From NCBI GenBank assembly GCA_015478945.1, contig JABUQX010117098.1, forward strand, positions 1-64,000: a stretch of DNA of 64,000 nucleotides. Reading direction: 5' to 3'. The notes beneath the pieces were generated by a model. The model worked only from the letters and a program-made list of their open reading frames with translations. It was not told the DNA's origin and made no database searches. Made by a program: the position numbers and the translations under genes. The first letter of the stretch is position 1, and each line of letters opens with the position of its first letter. This document shows, piece by piece, positions 24,746 through 36,994 of this stretch. The stretch comes from Trachelipus rathkii (taxonomy: Eukaryota > Arthropoda > Malacostraca > Isopoda > Trachelipodidae).

Positions 24746-26879
24746 AAGTATAGAACCTCTTAACACGGACATAGTCCTATTCTAGGAGGGGAAATTTCTT
24801 TAGGATGTAAATTGCCTGTTAGCCTATAGGAATTTCACGGACAAGGATTGAATTATGAAAAACTCCTGGCCTATATATATATTTAATCTTAAATTATTAT
24901 AAATTTTAAAAATAACTCTTAATTTTTAAACTAAATAATATAAATTTTTATTATACTCACAATAAACCTTTATTTTAAATATTGGTCTGTTAGTGGGGTT
25001 TGTAGGATTTTAACTCACCGCGATTAAACGCATTTCAAAAGCATTGGATTTTCAAAAAAGCCAACATTATTTTCCTTTTCTAAAAAGAATAAAAAAAAAA
25101 AATTTTGTATAGTATTACTTCAAAAAAATAAAAACATTACCCACCCCGTTTATAGAGTATTAATAGCTACCCCGGGTTTCGAGTTATTGAAAAACTATTG
25201 ATTTATCATATTATTAAATTTTCTGAATAATAATGTTATAAAATTTTTCATTTTTATAATGATATTTAATATTGTAAGTTTATTTTGCATCCCTCGTAGA
25301 TACGCGTCTTACAAATAATATAAATAAAAAATTTCTAGTTAGATTTACATATGTAAATAAGTATAAAAATTAAATTTAAATTGCAAATATTAGTTACGAG
25401 TACTACAAGCCCATGTTAAGCTGAAGAAATAAAAGAACAAAAAAAGAAATATTTGTGAGCTAAAAAAGGCAAAGCGTCAAATTTAACCTAGATAACGATC
25501 GTGATTTCTCTAGTTATATTAGAGAAGCGCCGAATTAACTGTGTTCATATCTCTCGAGACAGTTGAGGTAATTCTGGAAGAAGATCCACGCCTCAGCCTT
25601 ATTCGATTCTCTTCTTATTTATCCATGCACACTGCTCTCAACTGCCACAATTTACAGGAGTTTCTTTGAAAGTGCTACACACTGTAATGTCTCTGAGTTT
25701 GGTCTCAAAAATTGGCTAAACTCATATATATTAAAATTCATTTTCATTGTATAGATTAACAGTCCTAATCAAGGCGACGGTATTTATTAGTATTTATCTA
25801 GAGGTATCCTTACTTTCATCCTCTTACACCAATTTTATTTCGTCACACCTATAGCATTTTTTGTGTTAAGGCTCTTCTATCCTTTACTTTTTTGGTACAT
25901 TGGTATACTCTTCTCTAATTCAACTTTCTCAGAAAACGCGAAAACTTTTTGCTCGAATATGCTACAGAGTTTGTTAGATTACTCGCGTGAATGTAATCTT
26001 CCGATGAAAGCTAGTAATAATCTCGTTCGACTATACAATTAACTATCAATAAACTATGGTCATATATCATACTGTTTCTGTAAAATAACATTGGTATCAG
26101 CAATTATTACTTCTACAATCTTAGGTGAATTTTATACGCGGGATTAGAGCGTGTATTATACCATTTGGGCTCTCAGGCTATTTAAATCTCCTCACACCCT
26201 TTTATACAAGGTCAAGACACCATCCATTTTACTCATATAACTATTAATATGTTTGTGAGTTTCACTCATGTTGGTGTTATCAAGTCTAATAACCGCGGAG
26301 GTTATTTCACCGTTCTATACTTACTAAGCGTGGGGTCAGATAAAACCTTACACTCTACACCGGAGAGGCCGGGTACTGTTCCGTTAGACTCGCGTAGGAG
26401 AGGTATCGACTGGGTATTCCATTTTCAATTATTTTTTTTATGCTAACTCATAACTGTGTAAATTAACACACTTCCTAAGCTTGTTTGATCTCTGTATACA
26501 AATATCTTATGTCATAAGACAAGTGCATCCTTGGCTTGGAGCAATAAGTTAGAAAGGTTTGGCGCGGGTCATGTCTTCTGTCTACGTGTGAGTGCCTTGA
26601 ACTACACATCAGTTTTCCTCTGCGTGGGACACGAGAGGTAGCCCGGTACAATTTTTACGCAACAACATGTGCGGGGAGAGAGATTTATTGGGACGGACCC
26701 GCGCACTCCTTGCGATCACAGGGCAACCACCTCCCTAAAAATCTAAATTCAGTTTTATACTTAAATATTATAACATATTCCCTTAGCCTCCATTATATCA
26801 TTATCCTAATTGGTTATATTATCTAAATTTACTATCCTTATAAAATAAATAAATGGTAAGATTTGTAATAAGATACTAT
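24746..26879. other. Unique DNA with a G+C-richer right half
   Basis: No gene recognised. From about 26,100 to 26,740 G+C rises and there is a 65-codon plus frame (26,249-26,446) with no identifiable motif. Nothing else supports coding. Confidence 0.4.
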
Positions 26880-27330
26880 TATATATATATAATATAATTA
26901 AATATATAATATATATATATATATATATGCTATGATATACTTATACAAATATATATATATATATTATTCTATATTTTATGGGAAAATGGGATGACAAAGC
27001 GGAATGGGGAAGGTCACAGAACTAATAATTCAAATATTTGACAGTAGGACGTTTCGAGCAAGTCTTGGCTCATCATCAGGATATCTGAAAAACATTGTAT
27101 GCTACAATATAAGGTACAAATAGATTATAATCAGTCGAATATACAGATTGGTATATATTTTCTGATATATAGTATTATATATCTTGTATATACAGTATAT
27201 AAAATTATATATATATATATATATATTATTATATATATATAGTATATATAATATATATTATATTGCTAGATTAGTTAAAAGTAAATAAATAAAATATTAC
27301 TAATATATACATCTATATATATATAATGAC
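26880..27330. repeat. (TA)n tracts with unique spacer
   Basis: TA tracts at about 26,880-26,965, 27,145-27,260 and 27,300-27,326, with A+T-rich unique DNA between. Confidence 0.8.
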
Positions 27331-27556
27331 GAATCTTAGGCGATTTCTTTGGGTATCATATATTCGGGGAATTTCTAAACGTATTTTGGGAAAAAATTAA
27401 CTAATAAAATTTTCACTTCGTCAAGAGCTCAATCTCTTGAGAACTTTACTTTCCAAAAGTTCCTTTTTCTTTTCTTTTAAATATGATTCTAAAAAACAAT
27501 CGATTATCGCATGACAACGAAAATGATTTTTAATAATATAGTCTCAAAGAAGGCTG

Positions 27557-27558
<2 letters not shown>

Positions 27559-27609
<51 letters not shown>
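27559..27609. repeat. Poly(T) run, 51 bases
   Basis: An uninterrupted run of T. It could be the complement of a poly(A) tail of a minus-strand retroposed copy lying to its right, or a plain homopolymer microsatellite. Its exact length is unreliable in most sequencing chemistries. Confidence 0.9.
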
Positions 27610-27610
<1 letters not shown>

Positions 27611-27765
27611 GGCATTAATCTGACAGATTTATGATTCTGGACACTTTGACAGAGCTATTTATTTTTTTTAAAAATGCATTTTCAATTTTTATTCGGTCAT
27701 GATGAACCAAAGTTATGAATCTTTGAAGAAAAAGAAGGTCGTAGAAAACTACTACTAAAAGTTGT

Positions 27766-27779
27766 GGGGGGGGGGGGGG
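27766..27779. repeat. Poly(G) run, 14 bases
   Basis: Uninterrupted G on the plus strand in otherwise A+T-rich DNA, 157 bp right of the poly(T) run. Confidence 0.9.
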
Positions 27780-27843
27780 TGTCGTCTCGCCGAAATGGGT
27801 ATTGAGGCCTCAAATTATAGAAGCGTGTTTTCCTTCTCCTTAG

Positions 27844-28096
27844 GTGAATTATTTACGGGTTTCATGAAAATCGTTGAGGATGGGTGCAGTTACTGACCTG
27901 ATCTTGTCTGACAAAACAGCAAAAACGCTTCAAGAAATTTGTAAAGAAAAGAAAGATTGTTGAAATAATTCAGGTTCATGTTGCAGAAATCGTTAGAAAA
28001 TTTGGCATGTTACTAAGATTATTGCATTCAGTCAATGGTCTTGACATAACATTTGTGGTCCCGGGTCTGATTTCTTGGATCCTCAGGACAAATTAA
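27844..28096 (+). pseudogene. Weak coding-like segment, unidentified
   Basis: A pyrimidine tract ending in CCTTAG (27,838-27,843) looks like a splice acceptor. Three frames then succeed one another: ELFTGFMKIVEDG (27,846-27,884), AVTDLILSDKTAKTLQEICK (27,886-27,945), and a stop-to-stop frame of about 64 codons (27,902-28,093) with VEIIQVHVAEIVRKFG and LLHSVNGLDITFVV. The residue mix is more protein-like than in most of the window, as if one reading frame were broken by two indels. I recognise no family. A chance composition effect is quite possible. Confidence 0.22.
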
Positions 28097-28375
28097 TATA
28101 TTTATTATATCTAGTCATTTTATAAATAATGAATATTGTTTCTGAGATGCATATTATATATACTACATAGATATATTATCTAGATATATATAAAAATTCA
28201 TATATATATATGATAAATCATATAATATATAGTATATATTATATATTTTTAATATATATCTATATATTTATAGTATATATATAGTAGTATTTTAAGTAAA
28301 ATGGGCAAAAGAAATTTATTTAAAGGGACTATTGAGTAAAATATATTAATATATATATAGTATGATATATATATC

Positions 28376-28406
<31 letters not shown>

Positions 28407-28735
28407 ATATTTATATTATATATATATATATATATATTATATGTATATATATATTATAATTATATTATATAGAGCTTTACTATGTTATAAATGACTATTT
28501 ATATTATGAGGTAAGCCAAAACGGCAAAAGATATTAATTTTTACAAGACTAATATACTATATATAATAGGTATATTATAATATAATATATATATATATAT
28601 ATATAATATATATATATCTATATAATTAATACTCTATTTAGATACTAACTAATTTTTTGTATAATTCACTATAATATATAAATAGTTAATTATATATTAT
28701 ATATATAATATATATTATATATATAATAGTATAGC
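28097..28735. repeat. (TA)n tracts with unique islands
   Basis: TA-rich blocks at about 28,145-28,290, 28,340-28,465 and 28,550-28,730, with short unique A+T-rich islands between them. Confidence 0.82.
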
Positions 28736-29429
28736 GTTTTTTAAATCCATGATATGAAACAATATTTGCATGGAAACTGGTGGGAAATAACAAGCATTTT
28801 ATAATTTCAATAGATCACTATTTTAATTATAATTTTATACTGCCGTTTTAAGGAAGCCAAATTGACTGTCGTTAGCAGTTACAATTCCCTTATTCTATAC
28901 AAAATGCCTAATACTGCCTAATGACCCTTAGTTTAGGTAATGTAAATACTTAAACTTTTAGACAATGAGCATTATTAAAACTTGGTATCAATCAAGTTGA
29001 ATACAGGAGAGCAATCACTGAAAACTGGATTGCTTTAAAAACAGCTGAACTTGCAGTGGTCTTTACAATAATCGAAATTCAGTTCCCTTACGAATAGATT
29101 GTTTTATAGTTTCAATATGGCTGTTAAATTTTCTTAGATTCAAATTACGCTAAAGGTTTTGTAATTAAATCTCTTTATTGGTCTTCATGATCTGAAATTA
29201 AGATCAGATTTTTCTTCCGATGCTCAGTGAAAGATTAATTTGTAGTAAGAGGGGGTTCCTATTCTACTTTATTCTGATTAAAAGTTCTGTTTTCTCTCGT
29301 GATTCTGTACTTTAAAAGTTAAAGTTAAAATTAAAATATATTGTAAATAATATTGTGACTTTACTGGGTATCATTTGCAAATAGTTTTGGAAGCAATGAA
29401 AAAGTATATAATGAAGTAATCCGAAATGC
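28736..29429. other. A+T-rich non-coding DNA, nothing recognised
   Basis: Unique sequence; no supported frame or RNA. Confidence 0.4.
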
Positions 29430-29760
29430 GCTATTTGAATAGATAGTATGAAGATGAATAGATGTAGATAATGAGGATGATGAGTAATATAGAGTATATA
29501 ATAGCATATATAGATAATAGTAAAGAGATGATTAGTAAGAAGAGTTAAGTTAGAGAGATAGATAGATGAATAGATGACGATGAAGATAAGAGAGTGATAT
29601 AGAGAGTATAAGGATAGTAAGTAATAGATGAGAGAGCAGAGAGAGAAGATAATCCTCTCAAAGTGTAGAAGATGAATGAGATGAAAGGAGTAGAGGAGAT
29701 ATAGATAATGAGATGAGAGATAAGAGAGATACAGAGAGAGAGACCCTCTCCTCTCGAACG
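29430..29760. repeat. Degenerate polypurine GATA/GATGA tract
   Basis: The plus strand is built almost wholly from A, G and T in GATAGATGA-, GAGA- and ATGA-type words; C is nearly absent until CCCTCTCC at 29,742-29,749. Two overlapping minus-strand frames here (154 and 74 codons) translate to low-complexity S/L/Y/H and are artefacts of this composition. Confidence 0.75.
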
Positions 29761-31740
29761 ATACATCATTCTCCAAACTACATCTAGTGAGGCAAGATCG
29801 GCGGACAGAACGTCAGATATTCAGAATGCTCTTTAGGCACATGAGTTAATATATATATATATTAATAAGTGAAAATGACAGGGATCTTATATCATATTTA
29901 AAATCAAAGTCTCAATATAGAAGCACATAGCGACAGGAGAAGCCACTAAAATATTTTTTTCCTTTTTACTAGTGAAAATATGAAAATTCTGTTTTTTAAA
30001 TTATCTTATATATATAAATATATATCTTATTAAGAATATTAATTTATTTAATGAGAATTTAAATCCTCGCTATTATTTTATTGTGAGAGAGAATATTTTA
30101 AATACTGCATTATACACCATATATTTCACTTTTTTGGTGCCAATTCTTCTTCTTTAGATGAAGAAATAATGCAAGGATAGGTGACTGGCTCAAATGATAT
30201 CTTCGCTTAGCTGTGTACCTAGAGAGGCATACCGTACTCCTCTGACAAACTATAACAGAAAAATGTAATAATGTGAAAATCTTTTTATAATGTTAATGTA
30301 TATATTATTTTTTCTATGAAAATCAAAAATATCATCATTATAAAAAATTGATATATCTTCAAAGCTTAAATTACTACTGGTAGAAACAGAATTAATTTTT
30401 ACAGTATATTTTAGAAACGATAGTTACTATTTTCTGATTTGGAAAAAAGATTATTTTAAATGTTATCTTATTAGTAATCAGAAGATAATAGAATATATTA
30501 GTAGAGAATATATTTAATATATAATTATATTAAAATATATATACCAGAATATCATATAAAAAAAATACATCATCTAAGATATAGTATATTTTAATTTGTT
30601 GCATCTCTTGCTTAAATATTTCTAAGTAATAAAGCTAAAATATACTAAATATAAATATATATCTTATAATGATAATTATTGTTAAGAAGACTAAGGAGAA
30701 TAACTTAAAGAAATATTTATTAGTGAGTGTCCATATTTCACTGTCTAAGAAAAATTAGAAGAAGGTATATTGAGTAAATCTTAGTTATCTTCTCTCTCTA
30801 AGAAAGATATAGATATAATCTCGTTAAGGAAGAGGTGTAAGATAATATATTTAAGAAAGATATTAGAATTTTTAGGATATTTATTTTTAGATGTCTCTAG
30901 TAATTACGCCGTATACTTTAATTCACGATTAAGAGTCAATATAGTGTTTCTTATTAAATGTATTTAAATTAAACGTTCACACAAAATTAACGTTCTTGTG
31001 AAAAAACGTAAATTAATGTCATAATTATCAAAATTATTTATATTAAAATTTTTCAGTATATTTTTGTAAATTTATTGCCTATATTATATTTTTTTATTAA
31101 CTCTTTTTTTTTTTTTATTAATATTGACTCAATAATGATACGTGATTTTTTTATATCTCTTAATAATGAGGTAGATATCATAATAAAGAAGCTACAACTA
31201 TTTCCATAGAAAATTTCGGTAGAGCATAGTATCATAATTTGATTCACAATCTCACTTAATTAATAAAAAAAATAAAATGATATTTATAATAAAAAAAAAT
31301 TCTTTTTTATTGTATTGTTTGAACATTATAAGAACAAAAGACTAATTAATATGTTATCTTTTATCATTATTATTAAGTAATTTGAATGGTGTTTTATCTT
31401 CATAAAATGTATTTTTTGTAAATAAAATGTTAAAGTTTAAATGTATTATTTTTAAAGAGTGATATAAACTAACTATTGTAAATAATTTATTTACAATTAA
31501 TATAATATAATAATTTTAAATTTTACCTTTATATTGTCTCATTATTACATTTATATGTCTGCAATCTCTATTACTTCTCGTCATAGTGTATGGGGGCTAA
31601 CGGTATTCAATCCTCATCGTCATCGTCTCATATCCGCACAAAAATTTCGGCTCATAAATTTTTTCTCCAATCGTCTATATGTATTTAGTCAAATCGGCAA
31701 ATTTCTCATATATAAAGCTCTCACGACTCTTTATATTTGA
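29761..31740. other. A+T-rich non-coding DNA, nothing recognised
   Basis: Contains imperfect TA/ATA stretches (about 30,005-30,050 and 30,490-30,600), a T run near 31,105 and A/T runs near 31,265-31,305. Frames of 64-68 codons have no recognisable motif. Confidence 0.4.
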
Positions 31741-32229
31741 AGTCCTCTCGAATTATAAAATATAGGAGAACAAAACTTAAATTTATAAGTGAATTTGTAA
31801 CATATATACTCATATTAAAACTCAATGGACAACTTGAATGTATACATTTATAATTTAATATACACTCACCAATTTTTGAAAGTTCCCCCTCCATATCCTT
31901 CACTCAAAATAATAATAATACTTATATAAGTGAAAAATAAAATAAAATATATATAATAAAATTTAATATACACATAATAAACATTTATATATCACTTATA
32001 ATCACATATTTCTAATAATAATAGGTTATAAATTATATAAGACTCACTCACTCAAGTGTACACTCATGAATATTAAAATTAATATCAACTTATAAAACAT
32101 AATTATATTTTGTGTGAAATAAATATAATTATTAATTATTATAATTATATAAACAAATATATTTCTTAAAATAAATAATTAACAGTAAACATCATACTAT
32201 ACACATAATAAAGGGTCAACGGATTATGT
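31741..32229. other. A+T-rich, G-poor segment
   Basis: No gene seen. The plus strand becomes progressively poor in G towards the (CA)n block. Confidence 0.4.
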
Positions 32230-32390
32230 AGGTATATAAATACACATCACACTCAACACTAACACCTCATACACATCACACCTACACATAACAAACACTA
32301 CATCAATAACACCTATCAATCACACACATCAACACACAGTCACATATACTCACTACACACACACATACATCACACACACACACACACACA

Positions 32391-32441
<51 letters not shown>

Positions 32442-32660
32442 ACACAACACACACTACAACACACACACACACCACAGCACATCGAAGGGCGCCACCACAC
32501 ACACAACCACACTAACACTACACACACACATCAACATATAACCATACATATACACCTACTAATCACAACACAGACACACATCAACAACACACAACACACA
32601 CACACACACACACACACACACTTACAACTATAACACACACACAACACACACTATATATAC
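32230..32660 (+). repeat. (CA)n microsatellite block
   Basis: About 430 bp dominated by CA, with the purest run at 32,393-32,440 and another near 32,598-32,621. The interruptions are mostly CAT, CAA and CCA, so G is almost absent. A 74-codon cysteine/valine-rich minus-strand frame is a repeat artefact. Confidence 0.93.
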
Positions 32661-33000
32661 ACTATCCACCCACCCATCATAACAATCAACTCATACACCA
32701 CTATACTGAACCTAACAACACTACATCAGGCAACATAATCAGACCTATGAACCATCTCCAAGTAAACGACCCATAATCCGAGTCCATCGCCCCCTTATTG
32801 CCTCCTATGCAAGATTAAACCCATAATATCATACACTACCATCCTCCAGACAAACTTCATTCATATTAATATAACATACATACTTTATACAACACTACCC
32901 TCTTCATAGTCAACAATTCTATACAGTCATTACATCTATCCCTTATATATTAAATAATATCTCATATCAGTACTATATTAGTAAGCGGAAAAAAATTGCC
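32661..33000. other. C-rich, G-poor unique segment
   Basis: Unique sequence that keeps the low-G bias of the neighbouring CA block without being repetitive. No gene recognised. Confidence 0.45.
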
Positions 33001-33249
33001 CATTCAAAATCGTTAATGTCCTGCGTGTCGTAATAGGTCAGCACTATAAGGACTCAGGTTAAGGTAGTATAGGTTCGAGCTGAATAAATACCCTACTACA
33101 CTTATCTTTTATATATACACTTCTGCGTACTATGAGATAATTGCTTCAAATGCATATATGCCTCTAGGAGAATGTTCACGCGTGATAACTGCATAGTATT
33201 TTAAGCGCCTCACGTATCTATCTCTACGGCTGTAATATAAATGTATGAT

Positions 33250-33850
33250 ATCACGTATAATTCATAAGATATAATGAAATATGATTCATGAGGAATAAAA
33301 TGTTGAGAACGGTAATAATAGAGGAGGAGAGAGGTGATGGATATGTATTTAGAAAAAAGGGCAAATTTTGATTTGCTCGCTCTGAACTTGAAAACAAATT
33401 AGATTGAAAGGTGAGAAAACTCGGATGTTGAAAATGAAGTGTATAATATGTTAAAGTAGTGTATGAAATGTGTGTTTTGTTGGGTTTGACCTGTGAATAG
33501 AAAGGTAATAATGGATAGAGGGGTATAGAAGGACTTTTGCTCTAATCTAGTATAATGATAAAGCTTGTAGTATGTTGAGTAAAGTTAAGAGAAGCTTTGA
33601 GTAGATCTTTGTCTGTTTGTGAGTCTAATAGAAGTCACTATAGGTTATAAATTTTAAAGTGTTATGAAATAAAAGTGTCAAAATTAGTGTGTTAGGTTGC
33701 GACCATAATGATTACCATTCATGAGTGTATAGGTAATGTGTAATATAGAGGTAATCGTATTATATCTGTTGAATTATACTGAATGATGTCTTGGGTAAAT
33801 GGGTAATATATAATAGCGGATAGGAGATTCAGTTTCATATTGCCACACAA
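33250..33850. other. G-rich, C-poor unique segment
   Basis: The opposite strand bias to 32,230-33,000: C is scarce and G and T words such as GTGTATGAAATGTGTG abound. No open frame of note. See the skew finding. Confidence 0.45.
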
Positions 33851-34724
33851 TATACTTCGCCAATTCAAATAGAATATATTTATATATATTATGACATATT
33901 TAGTCTAACCACTATACTCACGGTGAACTCAGATGCCCTAAGATATATTTAATGAGTGGCTAGGATATTGTAGATACATCCTTAATAAGAAGTCTCACCC
34001 TCTTAGCGCAATATTATCAGCATATATATGAGCACAGATCAGCTAAGGCTTTTAATAACGTGAGAAGATTAAATTAACGAGTTAATAAATACAGAAGATC
34101 GAAGAGTTAAAATTCTACAAAATAAAATACAGATAGGTATGTGTAGACGTAAGAATAGGATAACGCACCACATGCTCAAATAAACTGCCTGATATATATA
34201 GTTTACCAATGTTACAACACTCACTAAATTATATAGGCTCGTGTGCGCGATCAGCGTAACTAGCGATTTAAGAACCGTCATATGGGTAAACTGCATTTAA
34301 ATAAACCTAATTAGACATAGCTACCAATGTATTAGTGTCTCGGACGAAGGTGCATTTCTCGGTCGTGTCATCGACCGGATAAGCCTTTGGCTCACGTGTC
34401 GAAGTGATTGAAGTTCTACATCGAAAGACAAAAAAAATTACACGACTTCTCACAATAAAAAATTATATTTTCAAAAAACTACAATAGCTAACAGCGAAAA
34501 GAATACATTTTTGGAATCCTGGTAAAAATTCACATAGAAAATGAAAAAAAATTTTAAAAAAAAAAAAATTATTGGTTAATAATTCATTAGTAATATGATT
34601 AGAAGCCTATTAGAGACCTTTTTATTGGTTACTCGCGTTAAAATAAATAAGACTTTCTAAATTAATTTTGCTTTAATTTTTTTTACTAAAAAGATATTAT
34701 TAAAAATATATATCGCACCGAATG
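33851..34724. other. A+T-rich non-coding DNA
   Basis: Contains a small perfect-arm hairpin, CGGTCG-TGTCAT-CGACCG at 34,360-34,377, but no gene. The 75-codon minus frame at 34,069-34,296 is unrecognised and not called. Confidence 0.4.
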
Positions 34725-35060
34725 CAGGTAAGTCGGGGTCTCTCGCCTTCGGGAACTACGGGGTGCTAATTCCCCCCGCCGCTCCGGGTGAAGCGCGTTC
34801 TCACGCCGGAACCCCGCTTAGTGAGGTATGATTGTAGGAAGCACCAAACTCGCCTCATCGAATACAGTTAGGGGTTAGCCTCGCTCAGCCCCGCGTGATC
34901 CGTTCGGTAACAAGGTGGGACAGTCAATGGTGATAAAACCGTCCCCCTATCAAGCCCCTTTTCCTGGTTTTCCGCACTCGGTCGCGCCTCCCTGCTCAGC
35001 CAAGCCGGTGAAGTGGTGTGCGAAACCAGATGACCTCTCCACACGCCCAGATAATAGATT
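34725..35060. other. G+C-richer island, unidentified
   Basis: A sharp rise in G+C. It forms the 3' half of a 107-codon minus-strand frame (34,868-35,191), the longest frame here not made of simple repeat. Its translation has no domain, signal or motif I recognise, and its N-terminal half comes from A+T-rich DNA with different composition. It may be decayed transposon sequence belonging with the reverse-transcriptase remnant at 35.4-35.7 kb; that is inference. Confidence 0.35.
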
Positions 35061-35299
35061 AGTATGAAAACTAGCTTTAACTTGATTTTAAACGGAAGAG
35101 ACCTAATAAAAAGAAACGTGTCCTTCCTAAAAAATAGTACGGCCTTACCCGTCATCAATACTGAGAAAAGGAGAGTGTTAATAGTTCTCACTTAGTCTAA
35201 ACAGACTTCACAAACGAATATCTCAATATTTTATTTTGTGTTCTCTTTTTCGGTCTATAGTTCCTAAATATTGAGAGTCAACTTATCTGACGTGCTGGT

Positions 35300-35334
35300 T
35301 TGAGCTACAATCAATGTTTTTGAAGATAGCTCAA
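35300..35334. other. Small hairpin
   Basis: TTGAGCTA (35,300-35,307) and TAGCTCAA (35,327-35,334) are perfect reverse complements around a 19-base loop. There is no T run or gene to make it a terminator. Confidence 0.5.
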
Positions 35335-35422
35335 GGGTAACGTCTTTTTCCCTTTCTTACAGGCTACCACCTCTCACGGACTGAGCTGTTTTCAAGGTAG
35401 GGCACAGTTATGAAATAAAATA

Positions 35423-35675
35423 TTAAGGAAGAAACCCTATAACAAGAAAACGGAAATCTCTGAGGTGAGCACAGACGGTGTTCTTAAAAGCACAAATTAA
35501 ATGCAGCAGGAAAAACAGTTGAAGGCAGGGAGTTCCACAGAAAAGATGTGGCTGAAAAGAAAGACACACCACAGCGATCAAGCCTGGGGTTCTCAACATG
35601 TGGTTGAATTCGAGCACCTACCGTTGTAGTACCTATAGTAAAGAGAGAGTGCATCAACGTCAAGTCGTCGCAGAG
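35423..35675 (-). mobile_element. Non-LTR retrotransposon RT C-terminal fragment
   Basis: The minus-strand frame from 35,690 contains VGARIQPHVENPRLDRCGVS, then FFSATSFLWNSLPSTVFPAA, and stops just after NLCF. The adjacent frame continues with FKNTVCAHLRDF. The order S-F-F-x-x-x-x-x-LWNSLP-x-x-x-FP followed by FK-x-x-V-x-x-HL is the typical end of the reverse transcriptase of jockey/CR1/RTE-type non-LTR elements. The product would copy element RNA at its target site. Here only the last ~80 residues remain and a frameshift near 35,486 separates the final part, so it is inactive. The upstream end stops where the satellite begins. Confidence 0.7.
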
Positions 35676-36994
35676 ATAAAGCGTAGTCAAGCTTATTTAT
35701 ATTGCTTTATGTGTAATAGCAAAGAAATCTAAATTTGTTATAATATGTATTATTCATGTTAGATCGGTTTCAGATAATAATTTGGGCTCCTAGGTAATTT
35801 AGGCAGGTGTTTGAGGTATCTCCTTTGCACAACCGTAAAATATTTACAATTTGACAGTGATCAAGGCAATGCTTTTTTATATGTAATAGCAAAGCGTGAA
35901 AATCTAAATTTGTTATAATATGTATTCATGTTAGATCGGTTTCAGATAATAATTTGGGCTATAAGGTAATTTAGGCAGGTGTTTGAGTTATCTTCTTTGA
36001 ACAACCTAAAAAATTTACACATTTATGTTGTGATAAAGCGTAGTCAAGCTTTTTTTTATATTGTTATATGTAATAGCAAAGAAATCTAAATTTGTTATAA
36101 TATGTATTCATGTTAGATCGGTTTCAGATAATAATTTTGGCTCCTAGTTAATTTAGGAAGGTGTTTGAGGTATCTCCTTTGCACAACCGTAAATATTTAC
36201 AATTTGATGTAGTGATAAAGTCGTAGTCAAGCTTATTTATATTGTTATATGTGTAATAGCAAATAAATCTAAATTTTTATAATATGTATTCATGTTAGAT
36301 CGGTTTCAGATAATAATTTGGGCTCCTAGATAATTTAATCAGGTGTTTGAGGTATATTCTTGACATAACCGTAAAATATTAACAATTTGATGTAGTGATA
36401 AATCGTAGTCAAGCTTATTTATATTATTTTATGTGTAATAGCAAAGAAATCTAAATTTGTTATAATATGTATTCATGTTAGATCGGTTTCAGATAATAAT
36501 TTGGGTAATAGGTAATTTAGGCAGGTGTTTGAGGTATCTTTGCACAACCGTAAAATATTTACAATTTGATGATAAAGCGTAGTCAAGCCTCTTTTTATTG
36601 TTATATGTGTAATAGCAAGGAAATCTAAATTTGAAATAATATATATTCAGGTAAGATCGGTTTCAGATAATAATTTGGGCTCCTAGATAACTTAAGCAGG
36701 TGTATGAGTTATCTCCTTCGCACAAACGTAAAAAATTTACCCACTTATTATGATAAAGGTTACAGAAGCTTATTTATATTGTTTTATGTGTAATAGCAAA
36801 GAAATCTAAATTTGTTATAATATGTATTCATGTTAGATCGGTTTCAGATAATAATTTGCGTTATAAGGTAATTTAGGCAGGTGTTTGAGGTATCTCCTTT
36901 GCACAACCGTAAAATATTTACAATTTGATGTAGTGATAAAGCGTAGTCAAGCTTATTTATATTGTTTTATGTGTAATAGCAAAGAAATCTAAAT
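35675..36994 (+). repeat. 183-bp satellite array, left segment
   Basis: About seven tandem monomers left of the palindromic insertion. The first begins abruptly with GATAAAGCGTAGTC next to the reverse-transcriptase fragment. Landmarks per monomer are AAGCTTATTTATATTG, AATAGCAAAGAAATCTAAAT, TTCATGTTAGATCGGTTTC, GGCTCCTAGGTAATTTAGG and GTGATAAAGCGTAGTC. Copies match each other closely apart from small indels, so this edge is not more decayed than the interior. Confidence 0.95.

Noticed and set aside
27766..27779. G run as a G-quadruplex
   Set aside because: A single run without three further separated G tracts; ordinary homopolymer.
29312..29776. 154-codon minus-strand open frame, the longest in the window
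   Set aside because: Low-complexity S/L/Y/H product caused by the polypurine tract; no domain and no flanking gene signals.
32303..32527. Cysteine/valine-rich minus-strand open frame
   Set aside because: Translation of the (CA)n/(GT)n microsatellite.
11811..34728. 13-base identity GCACCGAATGCAG at 11,811 and 34,716 as evidence of shared elements
   Set aside because: Matches of this length are expected by chance in 64 kb and the flanks do not align.
34868..35191. 107-codon minus-strand open frame
   Set aside because: No recognised motif; two halves of different base composition; kept only as part of the island description.
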